This document shows positions 19,122 to 28,326 of a stretch of 64,000 nt of DNA, one piece after another. Each line of letters opens with the position of its first letter. The first letter of the stretch is position 1. The translations under genes and the position numbers were made by a program. The stretch is from positions 17,463-81,462 of the forward strand of contig JAPWTX010000003.1 of assembly GCA_028275825.1 (NCBI GenBank), written 5' to 3'. The notes under the pieces were generated by a model. The model ran no database searches, was not told the DNA's origin, and worked only from the letters and a program-made list of their open reading frames with translations. This stretch comes from Ignisphaera sp. (lineage in GTDB: Archaea > Thermoproteota > Thermoprotei_A > Sulfolobales > Ignisphaeraceae).

Positions 19122-19817
19122 TTGACAAGTATATCAAAAATATTGTCAAGACTTACACAACTCGTTCTCAGGTCACTTTTTCTTTATGGGCTTATCGAAG
19201 CTAGAAAAGGCTCTACATTGCTTCAACTACTATTTACAGCCATGGCTCTAGTGGCGGTAGTAAGGAGTGAATTTGCTGCTCTATGCATCTTATTTGTTGT
19301 ATTCGTTGTATACATTGTTTATGGAATTGAAAAATATCTGAAATATTCCTTAGTACTGGCACTACTGCCAGCTATTTGGATGTCGCTATCAAATATGCTA
19401 ATAATTTATCTAAAAGGTGGGGACATCATTAGAGCCTTCCTCTCTGTATTTCTTAGAGCTGAAGCGGGATCAGCTGTTGTTTTACTACTTCTCCACACTT
19501 TAAATATTTCAGAGCTATGCTTCATACTATACAAATTATCTCCAATAACCTCCTTTGCAACTGCACTATTCTGGAGACTAGCATCGCAACTAATAAAAGA
19601 AACCACAGAGATGCTTTACATTCATGGATTAAAAGGTGAAAAGACGTGGAAAACCCTTGCCATGCTATTCATCAGAGGAGAAGAGGTAGTACAATACTTT
19701 ACAGAGGGGATACATCTTAAGCAGTACAGCTATAAACCTAAAGTTGTGTACTCCACCAGGGTAATAGCAATACAGATAATATTACTGGTTGTGGCAATGC
19801 TCCTGCAATTCCTCTAA
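19122..19817 (+). CDS. ECF transporter T component
   Basis: Membrane scaffold (EcfT) that couples the ATPases to the S component, 231 residues with about five hydrophobic segments. The C-terminal half contains the family pattern ahead of the coupling helices (LIKETTEMLYIHGLKG, then FIRGEEVVQYFTEGIHLKQY), in the place of the usual A-R-G motifs, which are not exact here. TTG start. It is last in the operon; a 259-base non-coding gap follows. Confidence 0.8.
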   Translation: MTSISKILSRLTQLVLRSLFLYGLIEARKGSTLLQLLFTAMALVAVVRSEFAALCILFVVFVVYIVYGIEKYLKYSLVLALLPAIWMSLSNMLIIYLKGGDIIRAFLSVFLRAEAGSAVVLLLLHTLNISELCFILYKLSPITSFATALFWRLASQLIKETTEMLYIHGLKGEKTWKTLAMLFIRGEEVVQYFTEGIHLKQYSYKPKVVYSTRVIAIQIILLVVAMLLQFL

Positions 19818-20038
19818 TCTCCAAACCTCTTTTTAAGAAAGAGCTCTTGAGCACAACAGGAAGTTAGGAGCTCTATTTCCAAAAATATAATCTTTGGGTC
19901 TCTAAACGCTGTCTTATCTCTTCGAGGATATCGCAGGATAGATAAAAACTCATTGTCATCTTATGCAGATTTCTGAATAATCCATTAAAATAGTATGTCT
20001 ATTTATTAGAATTTCTTGTTAGTGCGCATTTGATGAAG

Positions 20039-20048
20039 GTTTATATAT
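20039..20048 (+). promoter_or_regulatory. TATA box for the PP-loop gene pair
   Basis: The motif gtttatatat lies about 30 bases before the GTG start at 20077, the distance expected for a leaderless or nearly leaderless archaeal transcript. It is followed by the ATP-pyrophosphatase pair at 20077-21475. Confidence 0.6.
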
Positions 20049-20076
20049 GGTTTAGTTAGCCATATGTTAGAAGTGG

Positions 20077-20844
20077 GTGTTAGAGATGGTTGATAGAATT
20101 AATGTTAACTGTAGTGTTTTTGAATACAGACTGTTAGATGTGTTAAGTAGATATATACAGAGGATTCCATGTGAGTGCATAGCTCTTAGTGGTGGTATAG
20201 ATACAACACTCATAGCTGTAGTTGCTAAGCTTAATGGTATAGAGCTGAATGGTTTTTACGCCTACTACAAAGATGGTATTCCCAGAGATATGCCCTTCAT
20301 TATTCATGTATCGAAGAAGCTGAACATACCCATAAAGCTTTTTGCCATGGACTTAAACTACGTGAAGAGGGTCTTAAATGATGTTTATAGATGTATAGGT
20401 GGAGGTGAGTATAATGAATTATGTGTTGAGCTTCGAAATGATGTTGTGTTTTATACAGTGCTTGAGGCTGCTAAAGAGCATGACTGTAGCTGTATTTATA
20501 CTGGTAGTGGTGGGGATGAGGTGTTTGCTGGTTATGGGTTTATGCTGTGGTTACGTGAAGAAGAGTTAGAGGGTTATAGAGAGAAATGGGCTACTATGGG
20601 AAGGTATCCAGAGCTCGAAATAAGTAAGTGTCTAGGTGTAAATGTTGTAGCACCTTATCTAAGTAAAGAGGTTCTTGAAGAGGCCATGAAGATTCCTGCA
20701 AAGTGTTTGAGAGGAAGTGGATTTGAAGGAAAGAGGGTCTTAAGGAATTTGCTCAACGGATTTGGGATGGAGCTTATTGGTGAAAGGGCTAAGACACCTG
20801 CAGAGGCAGGTGCAGGTACGGACTCTATTTGCATAACCCCTTAG
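20077..20844 (+). CDS. Asparagine-synthase-like PP-loop ATP-pyrophosphatase
   Basis: AANH-superfamily enzyme of 255 residues that resembles the synthetase domain of AsnB without the N-terminal glutaminase. The PP-loop is ALSGGIDTT near residues 36-44, and GSGGDEVFAGY corresponds to the GxGGDExFxGY motif of asparagine synthases. With no glutaminase domain it must use ammonia or another nucleophile; amide formation through an adenylated carboxylate is the likely chemistry, but the substrate is unknown. GTG start at 20077, or ATG at 20086. The next gene, one base away, is a second PP-loop protein. Confidence 0.8.
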   Translation: MLEMVDRINVNCSVFEYRLLDVLSRYIQRIPCECIALSGGIDTTLIAVVAKLNGIELNGFYAYYKDGIPRDMPFIIHVSKKLNIPIKLFAMDLNYVKRVLNDVYRCIGGGEYNELCVELRNDVVFYTVLEAAKEHDCSCIYTGSGGDEVFAGYGFMLWLREEELEGYREKWATMGRYPELEISKCLGVNVVAPYLSKEVLEEAMKIPAKCLRGSGFEGKRVLRNLLNGFGMELIGERAKTPAEAGAGTDSICITP

Positions 20845-20845
20845 T

Positions 20846-21475
20846 GTGAAACTGATGAGGATACTTCTGAGCTCTGGTGGCAAAGACTCGTTCTATGCAT
20901 CATTATTGGTGGGCAATGTAGACCTTGCTGTAATGTTCTCATACGAGTTTCCCAGACCCAGCCCACATCTAATCAATATAGGCAAATCTATTGAAACCCA
21001 TCTAAAAGCTGGTATACCTGTGCTTATAAAGTATTTGAGAAGAGGCTTTGAAAGAGCTGAGACAATTGAAATTCTTAGAAAGCTAGAGACTTCAGAGATC
21101 ATTGCAGGAGATGTGTATGTAGAAGATCATCTAAAGTATATGGAGGGAATAGCGAAAGAGACTGGAGCAACCCTTATAGAGCCTTTGTGGGGAGAAAACC
21201 CAGAGGAGTTATTATACAAGGAAATTGAAAGAGGCTTAGAAGTATTAGTAATAGGTTGTAGAAGCGGTTTAGAGAAATGGCTTGGTGTAGAGGTGAATAG
21301 ACACAATGTTATAGATTTTGCTGAGAGTTGTAAAGCTCATGGCGCGGATCCTCTAGGCGAAGAAGGGGAGTACCACACCCTTGTTATTAATAGTCCTATT
21401 CACAGGGAAAGAGTACTATATCAAAAAGTTTCAATTGAAATCTATAAAGACTATTATATAATGCGTATCTTGTAA
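20846..21475 (+). CDS. Dph6-like PP-loop protein (diphthine-ammonia ligase family)
   Basis: ATP-binding protein of the COG2102/Dph6 family, 209 residues. The PP-loop SSGGKDS is near residues 9-15 and the C-terminal family motif GEEGEYHTLV is present. Dph6 amidates diphthine on elongation factor 2 in the last step of diphthamide synthesis, and this is the most likely role. GTG at 20846 or ATG at 20855 can serve as start. It is cotranscribed with the AsnB-like gene one base upstream. Confidence 0.82.
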   Translation: MKLMRILLSSGGKDSFYASLLVGNVDLAVMFSYEFPRPSPHLINIGKSIETHLKAGIPVLIKYLRRGFERAETIEILRKLETSEIIAGDVYVEDHLKYMEGIAKETGATLIEPLWGENPEELLYKEIERGLEVLVIGCRSGLEKWLGVEVNRHNVIDFAESCKAHGADPLGEEGEYHTLVINSPIHRERVLYQKVSIEIYKDYYIMRIL

Positions 21476-22008
21476 AGCGCTACTACAATCTCACAAGAAT
21501 AGCAAGTGAGCTGTCTCAGTCTTTATCCATTGTATAGCATCTACCACTAATGCTTAAAAATTTCAAAGCTACTACACATAATCTCCAAGCTCCCGAGACC
21601 TGCAGGGCTTTGAACCCCTGGCGACAGGGACTGAGTCTCTGCAGTAAGTGGGCTCGGAGAGGCCGTTGAGAAGTAGATGGTGGGGAGCTGGAACCAATGG
21701 ATATGAGAGGCTATGAACCGCTATCTACTGAGAAACGGTGCTAGGCTTTTATATGAGTTTACATGGCTTTACTTTAATAGCTTCATCTCTGTTCCCCCAC
21801 ATCCTACTCAGAGCTTTATTGGGCTTAGAGGTGTTAAAACAATCGCATATTGTGTTTCTTGGGGAATGCTTCGATGCGCTAAAATAGCTTTTTCCTCACG
21901 AATTTTAGTAACAATCCATGTAAAATCTATGCGAAACTCAAAATAGCTGCCATAAGGCGGTCTTGGTCGAATAGCTATAAGTTCTTTTCCGATATTGATT
22001 AACATCTT
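21476..22008. other. Non-coding gap with a G/C-rich structured patch
   Basis: About 530 bases without a convincing gene, between the Dph6-like gene and the radical SAM gene. The first 100 bases are A/T-rich. Positions 21590-21735 are G/C-rich and foldable (listed separately). Positions 21740-22008 are open in short frames on both strands (65-77 codons), but these lack conserved motifs and I do not call them. Confidence 0.5.
21588..21733. ncRNA. Candidate structured RNA, family unknown
   Basis: A G/C-rich island in an A/T-rich genome. Inverted pairs include CCGAG (21593-21597) with CTCGG (21653-21657), GAGAC with GTCTC inside it, and AGTAGATGG (21672-21680) with CTATCTACT (21721-21729, including one G-U pair). 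The segment gggctttgaacccc looks like a T-arm on the minus strand, but no tRNA can be folded around it. G/C-rich islands of this kind in hyperthermophiles are often RNA genes. A decayed TnpB-associated RNA is another option. Strand is not decided. Confidence 0.4.
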
Positions 22009-23154
22009 CTAGTAATAATCGCCAAGCAGCCATTCATTTCCTATGAAGACTCTTCTTAAACCTGCTTTGTGTGCTGCTTCTACAGATTTTTTTGCATGGC
22101 TTTTGCTCGTTGGAGGCAGGTCTCTTAGTAGGTGATTTGGGTGAAAGGCTAGAAGCACTATGGGGGTATTGCTATCTATAAACGCTATGTATTCAGCAAT
22201 GCTATAAACCTCCTCCTCATCCACATAACCAGGTACTAGTAATATGCTTACAACAAGTAATGGGATTTCTCTCTTATCAGAAGCAATATCAGCAACAATT
22301 TTTATATTTTTCATTAGTTGCTTAACAGCCCTCCACCCATCTACGCCTGTAAGTGCTTGGTATACTGCAGGTGTCCAAGCTTTCCAGTCAATTTTAACTA
22401 TACCTCCGCTAATAAAGCTTAGCTTAGCCATCTCTCTCATAATATTCTCATTAACAAGGCCATTGGTTTCCCAGCAAATCCTCTTTATAACACCTCTTTC
22501 CTTAGCTTCTTCAATAATTCTTTTGGATACCTTGAGAGCGTAGATAGTATGAGGCCCAGGATCTCCACCAAAGTAGCATATGCAGGATACTCGGCTAGCC
22601 ATAGCGGCCTCAAATAGCTCATTTTCAGATACCTTATACCTAATTCTAATTCTTGTATCTGCGATAATGTTTTTGTGCTCCCAGTTCTGGCAAAATAGGC
22701 AATCAAGATTACAACCTGCAAAGAATACTGCTAAGTTATAATAACCATACTCAGCTCCTTGTGATAAAGCGTATCTAGGGTAACCAGCACCTGTATAAGC
22801 AGGGCATACAGGTGTAGCTACACAGTTTGTTGGCAATGGGTCTAGGTAGTAATGCATAACTCCATAATAAAGGCCCTCCACAGGCTTTAGAACGCCATCA
22901 ACATTTTTCCAAACACCACAAAATCCAGTGCCATTCAATGGAATAGAACATTCATTTATGCATAAAGAGCACTTAACACCAGTACTACTCGTTGGAGGCT
23001 CTAGTGGTAATCCCAACGCCTTTCTATACTCTCTATGCACCTTCATTGCTATTGGCAAAGCCTCTTCGGGTCTCTTCCTAAGGCACTCTATGCACACACC
23101 AAGAACATCGCTAACTATCTTACTGCTATTCCCGCAAAGCTTGCAGCGACCCAT
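22009..23154 (-). CDS. Radical SAM protein, PflA/AmmeMemoRadiSam-like
   Basis: The radical SAM motif is CNLDCLFC within FFAGCNLDCLFCQNWEHKNI, which is close to pyruvate-formate-lyase activase and AmmeMemoRadiSam enzymes. Two cysteine-rich segments precede it: CKLCG with CIEC at the extreme N-terminus, and CSLCINECSIPLNGTGFCG. These probably bind zinc or a further cluster. The target is unknown. I prefer ATG at 23154 (381 residues), which begins just before CKLCG. A GTG at 23229 would give 406 residues with a hydrophobic, non-conserved-looking lead. It is divergent from the chrA gene. Confidence 0.82.
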   Translation of the reverse strand: MGRCKLCGNSSKIVSDVLGVCIECLRKRPEEALPIAMKVHREYRKALGLPLEPPTSSTGVKCSLCINECSIPLNGTGFCGVWKNVDGVLKPVEGLYYGVMHYYLDPLPTNCVATPVCPAYTGAGYPRYALSQGAEYGYYNLAVFFAGCNLDCLFCQNWEHKNIIADTRIRIRYKVSENELFEAAMASRVSCICYFGGDPGPHTIYALKVSKRIIEEAKERGVIKRICWETNGLVNENIMREMAKLSFISGGIVKIDWKAWTPAVYQALTGVDGWRAVKQLMKNIKIVADIASDKREIPLLVVSILLVPGYVDEEEVYSIAEYIAFIDSNTPIVLLAFHPNHLLRDLPPTSKSHAKKSVEAAHKAGLRRVFIGNEWLLGDYY

Positions 23155-23232
23155 TTTCCAATACCGTGTGTAAGATATGGCAAGAAAGCTAAAATATGTG
23201 AAATAGGGCAGTAAATACTCCGTGGGCACGTT

Positions 23233-23802
23233 ATGAATGACTTAGGCATACTTTTTGAGCTTTTTATAACATTTCTTAAAATAGGTGCTGTAATGTTTGG
23301 CGGGGGTTATGCAATGATACCCATACTAAGGTATGAGGTTGTTGTACGCCATCAATGGCTCTCTGAAAATGAATTCCTAGATCTGATAGCAATTGCTGAA
23401 TCTACGCCAGGGCCTATAGCAATTAACTCTGCTACTTACATAGGGTACAAAATAGGGGGTTTAATGGGCTCTGTAATAGCTTCGGTAGCTGTTGTTTTGC
23501 CAGCCTTCTCCGTAATACTGTCCATAGCGATGGCGTTGCAGAGGTTCTATGAGAACCACTATGTGAGAAGTGTATTGAATGGTATAAGAGGGGCTGTAGT
23601 GGGTCTTGTTACAGCAGCTCTGATTACTGTTGTAAAAGGTGTTTTTAAAGATCTTAAACCGTTGTCAACCATGGCTACAGCAATCATAGCTCTATCAACG
23701 CTTATAGCCGTAGCAGTGTTCGATGTAGATCCAGTTATAGCTATAGCTGTATCAGCATTAATAGGTCTTATACTAGGCCTCTTAGGTGTTTGGTTAACAT
23801 AG
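23233..23802 (+). CDS. Short-chain CHR-family (ChrA-like) transporter
   Basis: Membrane protein of 189 residues corresponding to one CHR domain. Motifs FGGGYAMIPILR and ESTPGPIAINSATYIGY are clear. Short-chain CHR proteins usually come as tandem gene pairs that form a heterodimer; only one gene is present here, so it may work as a homodimer or have its partner elsewhere. Chromate efflux is the family activity, but the physiological anion in archaea is not known. It lies 14 bases upstream of the XPD-like helicase. Confidence 0.88.
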   Translation: MNDLGILFELFITFLKIGAVMFGGGYAMIPILRYEVVVRHQWLSENEFLDLIAIAESTPGPIAINSATYIGYKIGGLMGSVIASVAVVLPAFSVILSIAMALQRFYENHYVRSVLNGIRGAVVGLVTAALITVVKGVFKDLKPLSTMATAIIALSTLIAVAVFDVDPVIAIAVSALIGLILGLLGVWLT

Positions 23803-23816
23803 TTTTTGATTAGCAG

Positions 23817-25652
23817 GTGTTAGCAATAGAATTGCAAGGCTTTCCCTATAAAACTCCTAGGATTGGGCAATTAGAGTTAGCTAAACTTATTATTGAGAAG
23901 TTGAAGCGAGATAGTATAATAGTTGTAGCAGCTCCTACAGGGTTTGGCAAAACAATTTCTGTGCTTTATGCTCTTAAAAATGTTGTTAAGAAAGCGAATT
24001 TTGATCGCGCTCTCTATGTGGTTAGAACTCGAAACGAGCTCGATTCATTCATAAGAGAAGCAAGATTGCTTGAGACGCGTTTCGCTGTTCTTTACAGTAG
24101 CAAGGAAATGTGCCCATTAATTAATGAAATACAACCTGCTGCTGACATTTCTCTAGAGGGTTTTTGGCTCTTCTGCAACATCATGAAAGTGCGTGGTGAG
24201 TGCAAGTTCTACTCCAGGCTTCAGCTCTTACATCCTCAAGTAGTTGCCTCCACAGCATCTGACTATACAGACCACTATAACATTGCTAGGGGGCTAGCTG
24301 AAAAGCTTGGTGTATGCCCTTATTTTGCAATGATTGAAGCACTAGAGCATGTGGATCTCTTTGCACTTACATATCCTTATATCTTTAAGGAGAGAGTTTG
24401 GAAGTCTGTATTAGGAGGTGTTGATACTTCACGCACGATACTAGTAATTGATGAGGCACACAACCTTTTTAATATAGGCAACATTATGGGGGATGACATA
24501 ACTATAGAGGAGTTGTCTAAAGCTCTTTCGGAAGCAGAGGAGTTTTCTATTCCTAGCGATATCAGCAATTTTATTAGAGGGTTTGTGAAGAGGATATCAG
24601 AAGCCAGAAGAGAGTCTAAGGATAGGGGCTATAAATACCTAGACAAGAAGACATTGTGTGTGAGCAAGGAGCTTGTAGAGAAACTAAAGGAAGTAGTATT
24701 CAATGTTATGATGAAGGGGCTTCTGAATACAGGTAAAGTGCTAACCGTGGCACTACCACATCTAGCATCAATACTGGAACTAGCTCTAGATGAATCATAT
24801 GAAGTTTTTCTAACTAGGGATTACCACGAAAACCTAGTATTGGCAGTTATGCCTTCTTCCTTTAAACCTCTAAAAAGAGTTTTAGAAAGGTTTCCAAGCA
24901 TAATTGCATTAAGTGCTACACCACCACCGCAATGGTTTTTCAAGAGTATTATGAAAGTAGAGAAAGAGATATACCAGGTAGATGTAGAGGAGTGGGGTGC
25001 TAAAAATTTTCTAAAGGAAAATACAGCTATAGCTGTCTATGTAGATGCAACAACAAGTTATAGATCTAGGAGCCCAGAAATATTTGGAAAATATGCACAA
25101 CTTATTGCAACACTTTACAATGCTATGTTGAGCGGGGTATTGCTAGCAGTATACCCTAGTTACGAAGTTCTGAAAGCTGTTGTAAGTGAATTGCCAGACA
25201 CTGTGAACACTATTATAGAATCTCCTCAACCACTTTCAGAAATTGTTAGACGAGTGAAGATGTTTAAGAAGGTTGTTCTAAATGTTGTTGCTGGGGGAAG
25301 GCTAGCTGAAGGAATTGAGGTTATGGAGAGGGGAGAGAGCTTAATTAAAGTAGTTATAGTGGTTGGTGTACCCTACCCACAGCCAGACGACTATGTACAA
25401 GCCATAGCAACAGAAATTAATAAGGTTGGGGGATCTTCAGCAGATTTCTTCAGAGAAATAGCATCAATAAGAGTCTTGCAAGCCATTGGAAGAGCTGTCA
25501 GATCAGATCAGGATAGAGCTATAATTGTGCTAGCCGACAATAGGTATGTAACGCAATCTCTATTATCAAGACTAGGTCTAAGCCCAAGATTAATTACGCG
25601 CAGAATCGACGAAATATCAAGAATTGTTGCAGCTGAGAGCCTTACCTTTTAG
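23817..25652 (+). CDS. xpd: XPD/Rad3-family iron-sulfur DNA helicase
   Basis: 5'-3' superfamily 2 helicase, 611 residues. Walker A is AAPTGFGKT near residues 38-46, and the DEAH box is VIDEAHN with D at about 212. Four cysteines at about C99, C120, C129 and C167 match the spacing of the 4Fe-4S domain. The C-terminal motifs RLAEGIE and LQAIGRAVRS (motif VI) are intact. It likely unwinds DNA in repair; archaeal XPD is not tied to a TFIIH-like complex. GTG start. It is convergent with gapN. Confidence 0.93.
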   Translation: MLAIELQGFPYKTPRIGQLELAKLIIEKLKRDSIIVVAAPTGFGKTISVLYALKNVVKKANFDRALYVVRTRNELDSFIREARLLETRFAVLYSSKEMCPLINEIQPAADISLEGFWLFCNIMKVRGECKFYSRLQLLHPQVVASTASDYTDHYNIARGLAEKLGVCPYFAMIEALEHVDLFALTYPYIFKERVWKSVLGGVDTSRTILVIDEAHNLFNIGNIMGDDITIEELSKALSEAEEFSIPSDISNFIRGFVKRISEARRESKDRGYKYLDKKTLCVSKELVEKLKEVVFNVMMKGLLNTGKVLTVALPHLASILELALDESYEVFLTRDYHENLVLAVMPSSFKPLKRVLERFPSIIALSATPPPQWFFKSIMKVEKEIYQVDVEEWGAKNFLKENTAIAVYVDATTSYRSRSPEIFGKYAQLIATLYNAMLSGVLLAVYPSYEVLKAVVSELPDTVNTIIESPQPLSEIVRRVKMFKKVVLNVVAGGRLAEGIEVMERGESLIKVVIVVGVPYPQPDDYVQAIATEINKVGGSSADFFREIASIRVLQAIGRAVRSDQDRAIIVLADNRYVTQSLLSRLGLSPRLITRRIDEISRIVAAESLTF

Positions 25653-25721
25653 GAGTGAAGGGGGGTTAGACAGCTTTGTGAAAAATTTAAATGATGAAAT
25701 TTCCATGAGGTATTACAATGT

Positions 25722-27242
25722 TCAAAGCAGGTATCTCCAGATACCTCTTCCCTTAAAATTATACATCACAGTTTTATATGCTGTGACATACTCTATAGAA
25801 TATCCTATGCCTTCTCTACCTATCCCGGAATATTTTCTACCTCCAAATGGATAATAGCCAACTCCATGTCTCGGCATATCGTTTATGTAAATGGCGCCTG
25901 TCTCTAGATATCTAATAAGTTTTCTAATTTTCTCCATATTGACACCAAATATCGCAACATCTAAGCCATATTTTCTACCATTTGCAAGATTTATCGCTTC
26001 ATCCACTTCACCAAAACTTGTTAGTAATGCTATTGGTGCAAAAACCTCTTTTTGATATAACATGCTACGTTTCATAGCATCCTTATCTGTGAATTCTATG
26101 AGCGTTGGCTCAACATATGTTGGTCCTAACCTTTTTCCACCATACACAATCCTACCACCAAGCTTCACAGCTTCATCAATTGCTAGCATCATTTCATCAA
26201 CAGCTTTAACTTCTATCAAAGGCCCCATTACAGTATCTGGATCTCGAGGATCTCCTACCTTAACCTTTGTCAGCTCTGCTACTACGAGCTTTTTCAGCTC
26301 TTCATAGACAGACTCTTCGGCTAGAATAAGCTTTACAGCGTCACACCTTTGCCCAGCATAGCTATATATACCCATGGCTATTCTCTCGGCAGCTAACTTG
26401 ATATCAGCATCTGCAAGAACAATGGCAGGATCTCCGCCACCCAACTCCATAACAAATTGTTTAATACCCGCTTTTTCAATAACCCTTTTACCAGTCTCAC
26501 TACTACCAGTAAAGCTTATTGCACTTATCCTTTCATCAGCAACAAGTTTATCGCTTTCGCTACCTGGTATAGTAAAGACAGCCAGAGCCTCTTTTGGAAA
26601 TCCGCTGAGTTCTAGAACTCTGGCAAGCATTAGCACAGGTAGAGGATCTGCTGAAGGAGGTTTAATAACAACGGCATTGCCTGCTATAAAACTGTAAGCT
26701 ATTTTTGATGCGGTGTCGAAAAGAGGGTAATTGAAAGGTATAATTGCTAAAACAACGCCCACAGGCTCTCTTCTAACTATAGCCTCTGTTTCGGTAGTAG
26801 TCTGATCCCAGTCACCAGGTATGTACTCTCCAAAAATCTTCCTAGCATCGAGATGTGCGGCACGCAATCTATCAATAACTGCTGTAATCTCTCCCAAGGC
26901 TTGTGAACGTGTCTTACCAGCATTTAGAATCAGTGCTTGTACAAAATCCTCTTTAACACTTTCAATAATCTGAGCCGCCTTTTCAAGAATCTCTACACGT
27001 CTCCAGCCAGGCACATCTCTAACTACCCACCTACCATCATTATAAATACTATCTAAGGCTACATCAATGCGCTGCCAATTTAATCTTGAGACCTTTGCAA
27101 TAATTGATAAATCTATAGGCGATTTAATGTCTATGTACTCCCCACTATCAATCCAATTGCCAGCGACATAAGTCTTATAATAAGTTACACCATCTTTCTC
27201 TACAATAATATTATTGAATATATTTGAAACAGGTTTAAACAT
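25722..27242 (-). CDS. gapN: Non-phosphorylating glyceraldehyde-3-phosphate dehydrogenase (GapN)
   Basis: Aldehyde dehydrogenase superfamily enzyme that oxidises glyceraldehyde 3-phosphate to 3-phosphoglycerate in crenarchaeal glycolysis, bypassing GAPDH and phosphoglycerate kinase. The 506 residues match the family. The catalytic cysteine is in GQRCDAVK (about C300), the general base lies in VMELGGGDP, and [11 protein letters not shown] is the nucleotide-binding loop. The GQRC-DAV context favours GapN over other ALDHs. A TATA-like palindrome lies about 40 bases upstream. Confidence 0.9.
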   Translation of the reverse strand: MFKPVSNIFNNIIVEKDGVTYYKTYVAGNWIDSGEYIDIKSPIDLSIIAKVSRLNWQRIDVALDSIYNDGRWVVRDVPGWRRVEILEKAAQIIESVKEDFVQALILNAGKTRSQALGEITAVIDRLRAAHLDARKIFGEYIPGDWDQTTTETEAIVRREPVGVVLAIIPFNYPLFDTASKIAYSFIAGNAVVIKPPSADPLPVLMLARVLELSGFPKEALAVFTIPGSESDKLVADERISAISFTGSSETGKRVIEKAGIKQFVMELGGGDPAIVLADADIKLAAERIAMGIYSYAGQRCDAVKLILAEESVYEELKKLVVAELTKVKVGDPRDPDTVMGPLIEVKAVDEMMLAIDEAVKLGGRIVYGGKRLGPTYVEPTLIEFTDKDAMKRSMLYQKEVFAPIALLTSFGEVDEAINLANGRKYGLDVAIFGVNMEKIRKLIRYLETGAIYINDMPRHGVGYYPFGGRKYSGIGREGIGYSIEYVTAYKTVMYNFKGRGIWRYLL

Positions 27243-27277
27243 CTAACTCACACATTGCAATACTATATTACAGTCAA

Positions 27278-27289
27278 TTAAATATTTAA
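27278..27289 (-). promoter_or_regulatory. TATA box of gapN
   Basis: The palindromic motif ttaaatatttaa on the minus strand ends about 36 bases before the gapN ATG, so transcription would begin some 10-15 bases before the start codon. Confidence 0.5.
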
Positions 27290-27763
27290 TCCATTTGAAA
27301 AACTACATAAGCATACAATGAAACTAATGTAAGGATTAGAAACACCTTTATAATTTTTAGTAAAGCTATGAAATATATTACCACTATTCAATGGGCATTA
27401 TCACTGACAGATAGATATATCGAAAACTCAATACACTGAGGTAAGGAAATTCTTCTCCTAGGTTACTAGAGATAAAACCACTACCTTTTTACATTCAACT
27501 GTTTTCAGATTCCAGACTACATTATACATGCTCCATCTTTACATATGCGATCGCGGCATTTACATTCCTAGGCATAATGTACAGCGTGTTAGCTCAATTT
27601 ATAGACATAGCGATGTGTAAAACAGTAGTTGTTATATTGCCAGCAATCTTCGCATTCATTGACTACAAGAGCCACTAACAAGCAAAGAAGGTTATGAATG
27701 AGCTAGAGCTGTATGCATAGATTTAACTTAGAGGAGAACAAGCCATTGATGTGCTTGGCGTTT

Positions 27764-27935
27764 CCCCTCTAACGGTACTCGATGGTATTTGTAAATATTT
27801 TTGTAATTCCGTTAGAGGGGTTGCACCTCAGTGTGAATTCACCCGCTTCATCCACGCTTCATGGGTGCCTGTAGAGCCCAACGCCACGAGGCTCCCACCT
27901 GAGCTTCTCTGTATTGATTCCCTATGTCACCGCAG
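27764..27935 (-). other. Relic resembling a tnpB 3' end with a 12-bp inverted repeat
   Basis: A perfect 12-base inverted repeat, CCCCTCTAACGG (27764-27775) and CCGTTAGAGGGG (27809-27820), borders a G/C-rich tract. Read on the minus strand, that tract can encode RWEPRGVGLYRHP followed by a stop. This looks like the C-terminal tails of archaeal OrfB/TnpB proteins, whose end sequence also encodes the guide RNA scaffold. No other part of a transposase gene remains. The assignment rests on resemblance. Confidence 0.35.
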
Positions 27936-28326
27936 TGCGGATCATCCAAGAAATTATAAAGTATAGAGTTATTTAAACATTACTCTAAGAGTCAAGTATC
28001 TACAGGTATTCACATATATTTAAACTTACCATCAATTCTGTAACAGCCTCTGCTTTTTGCATGTGGTGCACGAGTTCTACTAAACATTATTGTTGTGGAA
28101 ATTATTGTTAGTGCTACTAGTAGCTACGCTAATGGCTCTTCTGGTTGTGTGGAGACCCTGATTGTTTCTAGGGGGGTCTGGACTGGGATTGATGTAGCTA
28201 TTCCAGCCATGAACAAGTTTATTAGTAGGCCCAGGTTCTCGACAAGCTCTGTTGCTCTACGCCTAAAGTCTATTCTCTCAATAGATCTGTGAATACTTAA
28301 CGTGTTGAGTGTTTTGGATGGCATAA

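Larger units (their letters stand above)
27243..28326. other. Long non-coding gap with decayed sequences
   Basis: About 1.08 kb without a supported gene. After the gapN promoter, plus-strand positions 27538-27678 could encode about 46 residues with two hydrophobic stretches (AIAAFTFLGIMYSVLAQF and VVVILPAIFAFI), perhaps the end of a lost membrane gene. A hairpin and tnpB-tail-like relic follow at 27764-27935. From 27960 to 28326 short overlapping open frames on both strands (65-72 codons) have no recognisable content. Confidence 0.45.

Noticed and set aside
21600-21660. tRNA gene on the minus strand, suggested by a T-arm-like ggggttcaaagccc
   Set aside because: The T stem pairs poorly with a 7-base loop, and no matching acceptor strand, D arm or anticodon arm could be placed around it.
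21713-22005. Two short opposite-strand frames of 77 and 65 codons
   Set aside because: They start inside or next to the structured island, lack family features and overlap each other.
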